37,068 bases of DNA, taken from the NCBI RefSeq assembly GCF_002607855.1, contig NZ_AWQQ01000054.1:121415-158482 (forward strand). Reading direction: 5' to 3'. Positions 16,689-24,493 of this stretch are shown in pieces. Each line of letters starts with the position of its first letter. Position 1 is the first letter of the stretch. The position numbers were made by a program, and so were the translations under genes. The notes under the pieces are model-generated. The model worked only from the letters and a program-made list of their open reading frames with translations. It was not told where the DNA came from and ran no database searches. Source of the stretch: Desulforamulus profundi (lineage in GTDB: Bacteria > Bacillota_B > Desulfotomaculia > Desulfotomaculales > Desulfotomaculaceae).

Positions 16689-16751
16689 ATGTTTATGAAA
16701 CACTGGATGCTCCCTGCAGTTGCCCACTGCAAGGGTGGCTGCCATCAATAG
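16689..16751 (+). CDS. 20-residue Cys/His/Met-rich micropeptide
   Basis: A 20-codon gene with a very strong ribosome site (GGGAGGTG, 16674-16681) seven bases before its ATG. The peptide begins MFMKHWML and ends HCKGGCHQ: three Met, three His and two Cys in 20 residues, all candidate Cu(I) ligands, with a CxxxC-like spacing. It is the first gene after copper promoter 'f', 65 bases ahead of the Met-rich exported protein. It could be a metal-binding peptide, a leader peptide that senses copper by translation, or the beginning of a shifted gene; other frames show no sensible continuation. No known family comes to mind. Confidence 0.5.
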   Translation: MFMKHWMLPAVAHCKGGCHQ

Positions 16752-16816
16752 TCCTGGATAAGACGCTAAACTGTCCAACCTAAATAAAACATAAGAAAAA
16801 CGAATTGGAGGAATGA

Positions 16817-17215
16817 ATGATGAAACGTAAGATTATGTTGGGTATTGTTACCTTAGCCCTTGGTGCATTGCTTGTTCCCGCCGCCTTTGCGGCAGTTGAC
16901 AAACCGGCTGACAGCACTGCCAACGTCAATAACGCAAAAAACCAGCAATCCTTTAACCAAATGTTTGACCAGCACAAAACTTGGCTGGATAAAGCCGTAA
17001 AAGACGGCAAGATCACCGAGGAGCAGGCTAAAAACTGGAACCAGCACTTTGATCAAATGAAAGAGTTCCACAGCAAAAATGGCATGGGCCCGATGGCCGA
17101 TATGATGAACGGCATGATGGGTCCTAACGGCGGCATGATGAACGGCATGATGGGAAACGGTTCCGGCATGGGCCCCGCCATGATGGGCAACTTCGGTGCC
17201 CAAGCAAACAAGTAA
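16817..17215 (+). CDS. exported DUF2680-type protein with Met-rich copper-binding-like tail
   Basis: The 132-residue protein starts near 16817 (or ATG 16820) behind TTGGAGGA. It has a signal peptide (KRKIMLGIVTLALGALLVP, likely cleaved after AAFA). Residues 45-85 form a helical segment, HKTWLDKAVKDGKITEEQAK and WNQHFDQMKEFH, matching DUF2680. The last 45 residues carry repeated MMNGMM/GMGP units with fifteen or so methionines, typical of periplasmic or cell-surface Cu(I)/Ag(I) binding proteins. Behind copper promoter 'f', it probably sequesters copper outside the membrane and may feed the multicopper oxidase (inference). Confidence 0.75.
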   Translation: MMKRKIMLGIVTLALGALLVPAAFAAVDKPADSTANVNNAKNQQSFNQMFDQHKTWLDKAVKDGKITEEQAKNWNQHFDQMKEFHSKNGMGPMADMMNGMMGPNGGMMNGMMGNGSGMGPAMMGNFGAQANK

Positions 17216-17273
17216 TTAAACCGGCATAACCGCATGATAAAGCCTTAGATACAACCCCCTCTTACTATAACTG

Positions 17274-17315
17274 AAGCACGAACTCCCGGATGTAGCGGGT
17301 GTTCGTGCTTTTTTT
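17274..17315 (+). terminator. strong terminator after the Met-rich protein gene
   Basis: AAGCACGAAC (17274-17283) pairs with GTTCGTGCTT (17301-17310) with inner CCCG/CGGG pairs, followed by T7. Confidence 0.9.
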
Positions 17316-17505
17316 AAGTAACCTTTAAATCAGGTTTTCAGCACCGCCAGGGGTGTTTTCTGTGGTTTCAATGTTTTGGAATATTAAACCATATATTTAA
17401 ACATTTACACAATTCAACACATATCTTATTATAAATCAATTATAAAAAGTGGGACCCTTATGTTTGAAAATATGGCAAAACACGTAAAATAGGGGAAGAT
17501 TTACT

Positions 17506-17643
17506 ATGACTTACCGTCGCGCTGTCCTTATGCTAATAGGTGCTGTTTCCTTGCTTTCCGTTTGGGTTTTGCCAAATGTCTCATTAGATACCGGTAAACT
17601 TTACATGGTATTTCTTCACGCATTGAATATCACAAAAATGTGA
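17506..17643 (+). CDS. 45-residue membrane protein upstream of the sod leader
   Basis: ATG at 17506 follows AGGGGAAG by eight bases. The product opens MTYRRAVLMLIGAVSLLSVW, one hydrophobic helix with positive N-terminus, then a short polar tail ending LHALNITKM. Its stop codon lies inside copper-regulon box 'b', so the box and the gene end overlap. No family known. The good ribosome site is the main support; 17316-17505 shows no other gene. Confidence 0.45.
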   Translation: MTYRRAVLMLIGAVSLLSVWVLPNVSLDTGKLYMVFLHALNITKM

Positions 17644-17682
17644 TAAAAATGTAACCGGGTTGTGACAAGTGTGGTATATACT
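17628..17682 (+). promoter_or_regulatory. copper-regulon promoter 'b' (structured leader and sod)
   Basis: TATCAC-AAAAAT-GTGATA (17628-17645), a perfect inverted repeat with 6-nt centre; 31 nt; TATACT (17677-17682). TTGTGA occupies the spacer position where TTTTGTAA stands in the others. Transcription would start near 17689. Confidence 0.7.
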
Positions 17683-17706
17683 AACGGTAACAACCCCCAG
17701 CTTATA

Positions 17707-17738
17707 TTTTAAAAGCCCGGAAAAGGGCTCTTTTAAAA
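17707..17738 (+). terminator. hairpin early in the sod leader, possible attenuator
   Basis: TTTTAAAAGCCC (17707-17718) pairs with GGG-CT-CTTTTAAAA (17725-17738) with a two-base bulge. It sits about 20 nt after the predicted start of promoter 'b'. There is no U-tract, so it may be a structural or pausing element. Confidence 0.4.
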
Positions 17739-17909
17739 ACAACCCTTTTGGGTAAGCAAATATAATAAATTTTTAAAGGAGGTTTGAAGCAGTTACTAAA
17801 TAGCTATTTAAATCTGCTAAAAAAGCAATAAAACAGGAGGTGAAAAAACCTGTTTCTTGCGGTTTCACAGTTGTAATTAATCATAAAGACTGCTAGAATA
17901 ATGATGTAA

Positions 17910-18136
17910 ATATTTCCATGTCGCAAAGACACGCTGTGAAAGTCGGGCATGGAATACTATCAATCCAGGTGGAGGTAACACCTTCTCCGGGCAGTACGTT
18001 TGCTTTAGGCAGCGGCGGGGAACCCTGCGGGGTGATCCACCCGGAACATAAGCGAGAGCTTATGGCCTAGCAGTTGAATCCTGTGATACTGCCTCTCGTT
18101 AGTCGGCGGGAGAGAAACCTAAATAAATCTGGATTA
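17910..18136 (+). ncRNA. highly structured RNA element upstream of sod, family not identified
   Basis: Dense complementary pairs: TTCCATG/CATGGAA (17914-17920, 17948-17954); GGGTG-ATC-CACCC (18030-18042); CATAAGC-GAGA-GCTTATG (18047-18064); long-range GGCAGTA/TACTGCC (17990-17996, 18087-18093); and outer AATCCAG/CTGGATT (17962-17968, 18129-18135) closing the element 48 bases before the sod ATG. The nested long-range pairs and the GNRA-like GAGA tetraloop look like a selected RNA fold, either a riboswitch-like leader or a stand-alone RNA. It does not show the signatures I know for c-di-GMP, SAM, cobalamin, T-box, yybP-ykoY, SRP, 6S, tmRNA or RNase P. No gene overlaps 17740-18150. Confidence 0.6.
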
Positions 18137-18183
18137 TCCTGTGTATATCAGATATGTTTAGTTTTCAGAAACCAGGAATAAAG

Positions 18184-18780
18184 ATGAAACACGAATTACC
18201 CGCATTGCCCTATGACTATAATGCACTGGAGCCTCACTATGATGAGCAGACCGTCAGATTGCACCACGATGCCCACCACAAGGCCTATGTGGACGGCCTG
18301 AACAATGCCGAGGCCAAACTGGCGGAAGCCAGGGAAAAAGGGGATTTTGCCCTGGTTAAACACTGGGAGCGGGAACTGGCCTTCCATGGTTCCGGTCATA
18401 TCCTGCATACCCTGTTTTGGGAGAACATGAGCCCCAACGGCGGCGGCCCCGCCACCGGCTTGGTAGCCGAAGAAATCAACAAGTTCTTTGGCAGCTTCGA
18501 AACCTTTAAAAAGCAGCTGTCCGCTGTAGCTGTGGCGGTGGAAGGTTCCGGCTGGGCCCTGCTGTGCTACAACCCAATGTTTAAAAAGCTGGAAATCCTG
18601 ACGGCAGAAAAGCACCAGAACCTGACCCAGTGGGGTGTGGTTCCCCTGCTGGTCCTGGATGTCTGGGAGCACGCTTACTACCTAAAGTATCAAAACAAGC
18701 GGGCAGCCTTTGTGGAGGCCTGGTGGAACCTGGTCAACTGGGAAGATGTCAACAGGCGTTTAGCTGACTGTTTGAAGTAA
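18184..18780 (+). CDS. sodA: superoxide dismutase (Fe/Mn family)
   Basis: The enzyme turns superoxide into oxygen and hydrogen peroxide in the cytoplasm. The start MKHELPALPYDYNALEPHYD is the canonical N-terminus, so ATG 18184 is preferred to an upstream ATG at 18154. Metal ligands are recognisable: His in RLHHDAHHKAYV, His in FHGSGHILH, Asp and His in LDVWEHAYYLKY. At 198 residues it is of normal length. It lies behind a long leader with a copper-regulon promoter and a structured RNA element, which suggests induction by copper or oxygen stress (inference). Metal preference cannot be decided from sequence with certainty. Confidence 0.92.
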   Translation: MKHELPALPYDYNALEPHYDEQTVRLHHDAHHKAYVDGLNNAEAKLAEAREKGDFALVKHWERELAFHGSGHILHTLFWENMSPNGGGPATGLVAEEINKFFGSFETFKKQLSAVAVAVEGSGWALLCYNPMFKKLEILTAEKHQNLTQWGVVPLLVLDVWEHAYYLKYQNKRAAFVEAWWNLVNWEDVNRRLADCLK

Positions 18781-18793
18781 TATTGGAAAAGTG

Positions 18794-18819
18794 AAATGCG
18801 GCAGGGATCTGCCGCATTT
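18794..18819. terminator. bidirectional terminator between sod and murI
   Basis: AAATGCGGCA (18794-18803) and TGCCGCATTT (18810-18819) form a 10-bp stem between two convergent genes, with T/A-rich flanks. Confidence 0.8.
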
Positions 18820-18820
18820 A

Positions 18821-19638
18821 TTATTTGCTCGTATTTAAAGGGAGACTTTTCACCTGGATGTTATCTCTGATCCAGAGAGTACGGAACACTTTTTCCACTT
18901 CATCTTGATTGCCGCTGGTGAAAAATTGCTCCGTTCCCGGCGGGCCTTCTTTAACAGCCAGGTCATTCTCATCCAACACCCTGCTGACCTGTTTGGCCGC
19001 GGCGGCGCCGGTATCGATGACCGAAATGCCGGGGCCGGCCAATTGTTCTATCATGGGACGCAAAAAAGGGTAGTGGGTACAGCCCAGGACGATGGTGTCC
19101 GCTCCCTGCTCCAGCATGGGTCGGAGAAAACCCTTTAACACCTCTTCGGTCTCCGGTTCCTCCAGCTTACCATATTCAATTAACTCCACCAGGCCCGGGC
19201 AGGCTGGGTAATGACCTTGGTATTTTCCGCGTACCGTTTCACCAGAGAGGCAAAGCGGTCGCCGGCGATGGTCACACCGGTGGCCAGGACGCCGATCTTG
19301 CCGCTGCGTGTGGCGGCGACGGCAGGTTTGACGCCCGGTTCCATCCCCACGATGGGGACGGTAAAAAGTTTTCGCAGTTCCTCCAGGCCGGCGGATGAGG
19401 CGGTATTGCAGGCCACCACAATTAGCTTGGCTCCCTTGGAGAGTAGAAACTCTACAATGGTCCGTTCACGCTGCCGGATCAATTCCGGGTCCTTTTCTCC
19501 GTAGGGGCAGTAAGCAGAGTCCGCATAATAGATCAGGTCTTCTAAAGGAAGCAGCCGGCGAATTTCCTTGGCTACCGATAATCCACCTACACCTGAGTCA
19601 AATACGCCTATGGGTTGCCGTTGGGTCAAGAAAATCAC
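18821..19638 (-). CDS. murI: glutamate racemase (one frameshift)
   Basis: MurI makes D-glutamate for peptidoglycan. Visible motifs: GVFDSGVGGLSV (first catalytic Asp/Ser loop), VACNTASSAGLEEL (first catalytic Cys), and in the second frame LGCTHYPFLRPMIEQL (second catalytic Cys and His). A one-base loss near 19195 (TQP to CPGLVELIEYG) splits the 272-residue protein after about 150 residues. MurI is usually essential, so a sequencing or assembly error is the simplest reading. GTG at 19638 overlaps the ribosome site AGGTGAT; TTG at 19629 with that site nine bases upstream is the likelier start. It is convergent with sod. Confidence 0.9.
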
Positions 19639-19706
19639 CTCGAAGTCTTTGGTAAATGCTGTAATTCATTATACTCTCCTGTTTACCGGGAAGCAAGCCA
19701 AGGATT

Positions 19707-19736
19707 TTTACCAGGCGAACCATTATTAACTATAAT
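19707..19736 (+). promoter_or_regulatory. possible promoter of selD-yedF
   Basis: TTTACC (19707-19712), 18-nt spacer, TATAAT (19731-19736). The -10 is perfect, the -35 weak. The rest of 19640-19855 shows no gene. Confidence 0.4.
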
Positions 19737-19855
19737 GAAACGAAATAGTTGGCCGCGAGGGTTTATTATATAACAAAAAGTTATGCAATAACAAAAGGAA
19801 AGTACATAAATCTTGGCGAAGGGCTAATAATGTCATTTGTAAAGGGGGTGGCGTA

Positions 19856-20902
19856 ATGGCAGAGACAAGATTGACACAAATGACAAAAGCTGCCGGGTGA
19901 GCGGCCAAAGTGGGACCGGAGGTCCTGTCGCAGGTACTGCGGCATCTTCCTAAGAATACAAACCCCAACCTGCTGGTGGGGCTGGACACATCCGACGATG
20001 CAGCGGTTTATCGTCTGAATGATGAACTGGCCACCATTCAAACAGTGGACTTTTTTACACCCATGGTGGATGATCCTTACCTTTTTGGCCAAATTGCAGC
20101 GGCCAACGCCTTGAGCGATGTTTATGCCATGGGCGGCACACCGCTGTTGGCCCTTAATATCGTTTGCTTCCCTTCCTGCTTGTCTTCGGACATCCTGGGA
20201 GAGATTTTAAGGGGTGGGGCGGATAAAGTCACCGAAGCCGGCGCCATCATTGCCGGCGGGCACAGTGTGCAGGACGACGAACCCAAATACGGCCTGGCTG
20301 TCACCGGCGTGGTACACCCGGACAGGGTCTACAGCAACGCCACCGCCGGGGCGGGGGATCTTTTGATTTTGACCAAACCCCTGGGCACGGGCATTATCAA
20401 TACCGGTATTAAAGCGGCCATGGTAAAACCGGAAGTGATGCACAGGGCGGTTGCCACCATGGCTTCCCTCAATAAAGAGGCGGCCATGGCGATGCTGGAT
20501 GTTGGAGCCTCTGCCTGTACCGATATTACGGGCTTCGGTTTTTTGGGACATGCTGCCGAGATGGCCCGGGCCAGCGGTTTAAGCATAAAGATTTATGCCG
20601 GGGAGGTCCCTGTTTTACCGGGGGCGAGGGAACTGGCCCGCATGGGGATTATACCCGCCGGGGCTTATAACAACCGGAACCACCTGGGCGATCAGGTGAA
20701 AATTCAGGAGGTGGTCACCCGGGAAGAGACGGATATCTTTTTTGATCCCCAAACTTCGGGAGGGTTGTTGATTGCCAGCCATCCTGCCAGGGCGGAAAAG
20801 TTAATTAGGGAATTGCACCAGCGGGGCGTGGCGGACGCCAGGATTGTGGGCGAATTGACACCCCCGGACCAAGCTTTGATCACCATCCAGAGGGGGAAAT
20901 AG
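19856..20902 (+). CDS. selD: selenide, water dikinase, itself a selenoprotein (Sec at codon 15)
   Basis: SelD makes selenophosphate from selenide and ATP, the donor for selenocysteine. An ATG at 19856 behind AAAGGGGGTG opens a frame whose codon 15 is TGA (19898-19900), flanked by KAAG and AAKVGPEVL. This is exactly where the family carries its active-site Cys or Sec (Cys17 in E. coli SelD). Read through, the protein is 348 residues with [11 protein letters not shown], the nucleotide-binding [15 protein letters not shown] and [15 protein letters not shown] hairpin follows the TGA directly. yedF starts two bases after the stop. An annotation that treats TGA as stop would lose the start. The organism should therefore have selA, selB and selC elsewhere. 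Confidence 0.95.
19898..19931 (+). promoter_or_regulatory. bacterial SECIS-like hairpin in selD
   Basis: Immediately after the UGA, GCG (19901-19903) can pair with CGC (19929-19931) and GGACC (19913-19917) with GGTCC (19921-19925) around loop GGA. Position and size fit a bacterial SECIS that recruits SelB. Confidence 0.65.
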
Positions 20903-20903
20903 C

Positions 20904-21494
20904 GTGGTAAGGGAAATTAATAACCGCGGGCTGGCCTGCCCGCAGCCGGTTATCAATACCAAAAGGGCACTGGAGGAAATGGAACAGGGCACTGTAGTCT
21001 CTGTTGTGGATAACCAGGTGGCCCGGGAAAATGTCACCCGGTTTGCGGAAAATGCCGGGTGCAAAATCAACGTGGAGGAAAAGAACGGGGAATTCTATAT
21101 CACCATTACCAAGGGTGAGGGGACAGGACCGGTGACCGTGGTACCGGCCAAATGTGAAACCGCACCCACGGTTTACCTGATTGGCAGCAACACCTTTGGC
21201 AGTGGGGCCGAGGACCTGGGTGAGACACTGATGGTCAGTTTCTTTAACAGTCTCCTGGAAAAACCGGCCCCCAGGGTCATCATGCTGGTTAACTCGGGGG
21301 TTCGTTTGTCTGTTCAACAGTCCCGGGTACTGGAACAGATCACAAAACTGGCCGAGCGGGGGACCGAAGTGATCTCCTGCGGCACCTGCCTGGACTATTA
21401 CAAACTAAAGGACCAGTTGGCGGTGGGCCGGGTGACCAATATGCTGGAGATTCTGGACAACCTGACCGCAGGGGGAACGGTAATTACTTTGTAA
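20904..21494 (+). CDS. yedF: sulfurtransferase-like selenium metabolism protein YedF
   Basis: The 196-residue product has an N-terminal TusA/SirA fold (residues 1-70) with the CPQP motif in GLACPQPVINTKRALEEME, and a C-terminal DsrE-like domain (about 95-196) with a cysteine pair in ISCGTCLDYYKL. This two-domain form is the YedF family that accompanies selD in selenium-using bacteria and is thought to handle reactive selenium. The GTG start at 20904 is two bases past the selD stop, so the genes are translationally coupled. Length and domains are complete. Confidence 0.88.
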   Translation: MVREINNRGLACPQPVINTKRALEEMEQGTVVSVVDNQVARENVTRFAENAGCKINVEEKNGEFYITITKGEGTGPVTVVPAKCETAPTVYLIGSNTFGSGAEDLGETLMVSFFNSLLEKPAPRVIMLVNSGVRLSVQQSRVLEQITKLAERGTEVISCGTCLDYYKLKDQLAVGRVTNMLEILDNLTAGGTVITL

Positions 21495-21901
21495 CACCTG
21501 GCCCAAACCTTGCTGGATCCCCCTCAAATTACGTTACTGGCGAACCGGTTGAACGGTTTGACTACCGTTTGCCCAGTTTGCCAAACTGCCGGTTCTGGAC
21601 CCGGCGGATCCCCGGGAGGCAAAGGAAATGGCCAGGGAAGCCTTCAAGCTGTCCGAGGAACTGGGGCTGCCGGTGATTTTACGGCCAACCACCCGCACCT
21701 GTCATGTCTGCCAGGACGTAGAAGTAACGGGTGAACTTTCTGCAGATTCATGTAAAACAGGTTTGGGGTTAGACCTGCCGGTGCAGTATCAAATCCCGCA
21801 TCGGCATCCAGTGCGAAGTGGAAGCAATGGCCTACGGCAGCCTGCCGAGGCCGGAGAAGAAAAGTAAACGTGTCTTTGATCTGAGGGAAGAAAATTCGTA
21901 A
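21495..21901 (+). pseudogene. iorA: indolepyruvate:ferredoxin oxidoreductase alpha fragment plus unknown tail
   Basis: In one frame the stretch 21570-21730 reads QFAKLPVLDPADPREAKEMA, REAFKLSEELGLPVILRPTT and RTCHVCQDVEV, characteristic of the middle of IorA, which oxidises indolepyruvate from tryptophan. The frame is then lost. A separate piece (about 21790-21901) ends RIGIQCEVEAMAYGSLPRPE and KKSKRVFDLREENS before TAA; I do not recognise it. The thiamine-diphosphate and ferredoxin domains are missing. Together with the livF and paaK remnants at the window start, it suggests loss of an arylacetate pathway. Confidence 0.6.
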
Positions 21902-21929
21902 ACCGCGTCTGCCTTACTATATTGTATGA

Positions 21930-21952
21930 ACCCGTTCATAAACGGGTATTTT
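21930..21952 (+). terminator. terminator after the selD region
   Basis: ACCCGTT (21930-21936), loop CATA, AACGGGT (21941-21947), then ATTTTTCTTTTT. It would end transcripts from selD-yedF and the remnant. Confidence 0.8.
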
Positions 21953-22096
21953 TCTTTTTATGGCGGTATTTTATGCTACTTGTTATAATATAGAAAGGAA
22001 ATCAGCGTTACATGACGAACTACTACATTCCGTGTTGCCACAGGCAGAGGTATTGATTGCATTGTCTTTACTCAAGATTTTAAATAAAGTATTGGG

Positions 22097-22594
22097 GTGT
22101 CGTCATTGATCGAGTTATTAAAGGGACTGCCGCGGGAATTGCTGGTAGTTGTGATCGCTACTTTACCGGTGGTGGAGTTAAGGGGTTCCATTCCCTATGC
22201 CATGGGAGTCCTCAATATGGGTTCCTGGCAGGCCCTGGGCTGGTCTGTGCTGGGCAATGCCATTCCTGCGCTCATCCTTCTTCATTTTCTGGGCCCCATG
22301 CAGCGATTTTTGGAAAAGCGGCTGCCGGTAGCCCAAAGCTGGTTTACATGGTTGTACGGTCGTTCCAATGAAAGGGGCCAACTGATTTCTAAATACGGCC
22401 CCCTGGGGTTGTTTCTTTTTGTAGCGATGCCTGCCCCGGGAACCGGCGCCTGGACAGGCTGTATCGTGGCCTTTCTGCTGGGCCTGTGTCCCAAAAAGGC
22501 CCTGGCGGCTGTACTGGCCGGCGTCCTGCTGGCGGGCGTTATCGTGACACTGGCTGTATCCGGAACCCTGGCGGCATTCAGACACTTTGTCTAA
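22097..22594 (+). CDS. small multidrug export-like membrane protein (COG2426 type)
   Basis: A 165-residue integral membrane protein with four or five hydrophobic helices (LLVVVIATLPVVELRG, ALGWSVLGNAIPALILL, GLFLFVAMPAPGTGAWTG, ALAAVLAGVLLAGVIVTL). The pattern PVVELRGSIPYAM and AMPAPGTGAWTG is diagnostic for the Sm_multidrug_ex family. The substrate is unknown and the transport claim comes from the family name only. GTG at 22097 or TTG at 22106 may be the start. Its 3' end overlaps the convergent nuclease-like gene by 17 bases. Confidence 0.75.
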   Translation: MSSLIELLKGLPRELLVVVIATLPVVELRGSIPYAMGVLNMGSWQALGWSVLGNAIPALILLHFLGPMQRFLEKRLPVAQSWFTWLYGRSNERGQLISKYGPLGLFLFVAMPAPGTGAWTGCIVAFLLGLCPKKALAAVLAGVLLAGVIVTLAVSGTLAAFRHFV

Positions 22595-23725
22595 CAGGCT
22601 CGGCAGAAAGATCCGCATCCCGGTAAAACTCGCATACCAGGCTGAGACCGGCCTTTAAGGGCATCTTCAGACGGAATCTTTCCATGGAACGTTTGTCCAA
22701 AACCGTACTGGGCACATAAACCGCCCCGGCTAAATTTTGAATGGCCGGGGGGACATTTTCCTGTTCTACCCGGTAGGAAAACCTCGATACCTGGTCCGCT
22801 GCCCGGGTGATCTCATGAACCTTTAAATGAACCACATCCAGGGGTTTGTAAGTGGTGGCCGGGACTACGGATTTAATGGTCCTTATTTTTCTTTCATAAA
22901 TGGACAATGCGGCATCCAGCAGGGCTTTGTAGCCCATATTGTATTCAATCACCACCGGGTAGCCGTTAATGGTGGCAAGGGTCGTGCGCTGTAAACTGCG
23001 GGCCAGGGGAGCCATCTCCTCGGTTCGCAGCAGTTCGTTAAAGACGGTAAAAAGATCGTGGCTGTGTTCAGGAATTAACTCTCCCTGCAGGGGCTGCCGC
23101 AGCAAGAGGAGAATTTCCCGGAAATCCGGGATTTTTTTGTTTTTTTGGCCAGCCCCGGCAGGGTCAGTTGGCCATCCTCGGTCAGGATTTGGGACATCTG
23201 GCAGCGGATTCGCCGGTACCAGTGAAGGACAGGTTGGCCGGCCATAAACTCCGGCAGGTGCACTACATAGATGCCGTGGGCGTTGGCGTATTCCCAGGCC
23301 GGGGGAGAAAACTCCCCTGCCACAAAGACGCCCCCCACGTAATTCACGGTAAGGGTTTCCTTTACTTTTTTGCCCCCGTAAATGCGGTGAAACAAGTCTC
23401 CCCGGTTGTTATCCAGCAGGTCTCGGATCAATTCCCGGCGGGAGGGCAGCGTTTGTTCCAGGTCCAGCAGGGTGGCCTTCAGGTTGCGTACCAGCTGCAT
23501 GTCAGCGGTATGGTCCAACGGCTCGGGCCCCCTGGCGGCCACCAGCAGAACGGTATTTAAACAAAAGGGGCTGTTATTTAAATCAATACCGATCACCCCG
23601 ACCTGATGCTGTGTCCCCCGGCCGCCTAATTTGCGCCGGGGGACGCCGGCTATATATCCGTTGTTGCGCAGAATATACGCAACCATATACTCAAATAATT
23701 TGTCTCCGGGAATGTAAAAAGACAA
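22578..23725 (-). CDS. uncharacterised protein with restriction-endonuclease-like N-terminus (one frameshift)
   Basis: Joined, the gene would code for about 382 residues. The N-terminal half begins DKLFEYMVAYILRNNGYIAG and contains GGRGTQHQVGVIGIDLN, a pattern seen in restriction-endonuclease-like (Mrr/PD-(D/E)xK) proteins: helix, Gly-Gly-Arg-Gly turn, then a strand with an acidic residue. The second half (LRTEEMAPLARSLQRTTLAT and later) is all new to me. The frame breaks in an A7 run near 23135 (KKTKKS versus KNKKIPDFREILLLL). There is no methylase or helicase partner nearby, so a classical restriction system is unlikely. Function unknown. Confidence 0.55.
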
Positions 23726-23902
23726 TGGGCACCTCCAGCGTTAAATGTTGTCCCATAGTTAATATGGCCAGATTGAAAATGTTTATGACAGGTTCCAGCT
23801 ATTATTAAGTCCGTGCATAAATATTCTTATTGAAAGTTGATCATATTATAATCACCGGACTAGTTGTGCAACCCTAAGGTGTTCGCCTCAGTCCGTTAAA
23901 GG

Positions 23903-23981
23903 AAACCCTCCTGGATTGGAGGGTTTCTGGATTTTTATCCTGCCGGTAAACCAAAATAAAACAACCCACCTGAAGTGGGTT
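23903..23981 (-). terminator. two successive hairpins
   Basis: AAACCCTCC/GGAGGGTTT (23903-23911, 23918-23926) followed by TTTTT on the plus strand, and AACCCAC/GTGGGTT (23963-23969, 23975-23981) preceded by A-rich sequence. The second probably ends the minus-strand gene at 24062. Nothing else is evident in 23726-24061. Confidence 0.55.
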
Positions 23982-24061
23982 CTCTGAGGAAAGCATCTTA
24001 TTCATTTGATCAAATAAAGACTGAGCGGTACTTTCACACAAGAACCGGAGTAATCATCGCG

Positions 24062-24322
24062 TTAAAAACCGCCCCACGGTTTTGCCCGGGAATAAGCATA
24101 TTCCCGGGCCCATTTCTCTGCTTCGGAACAAACTTTGAAAACCCTGCGGTCTCCCACACCCCGAACACAGGATTCCGCCAGCCACATGTGGCCGTCGTTA
24201 TCGACCCGCCAGTAGGTGTTTAAATGATTGTTGCTGGTTTCACCGTAACCCTGCTCTTCAACGAAGGGGGTTGGTTTATAATACTGGCGGCTACGAGGGT
24301 TAATACGAAACAATTTGTTCAT
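24062..24322 (-). CDS. small hypothetical protein
   Basis: The 86-residue product starts at ATG 24322, about 13 bases after GGAAGGAG. It is basic at the N-terminus (MNKLFRINPRSRQYYKPTPF) and contains NTYWRVDNDGHMWLAESCV, a strand pattern with aromatic residues, and a charged helix AEKWAREYAYSRA. No membrane helix. I do not recognise the family. It is flanked by its own terminator-like hairpin and an AT-rich upstream region (24330-24490) without genes. Confidence 0.55.
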   Translation of the reverse strand: MNKLFRINPRSRQYYKPTPFVEEQGYGETSNNHLNTYWRVDNDGHMWLAESCVRGVGDRRVFKVCSEAEKWAREYAYSRAKPWGGF

Positions 24323-24493
24323 CAAAATAAACCACTCCTTCCTGCTGAGATATTTATATGATTATAAAGGATATGTATTAATAATAGAACATAGTTCTGT
24401 TAATTTATAGTAAATATTTTAATATTTTTCGGACGGCAATGTGCAATTTTCTGTCATTCCTAAAGCTATCCTATGCAGTTTCTACGGGATTTG

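Noticed and set aside
17910..17960. c-di-GMP-I riboswitch, because of GCAAAG near a CACG
   Set aside because: The GGCAAACC half and the tetraloop receptor layout are missing; the similarity is limited to a few bases.
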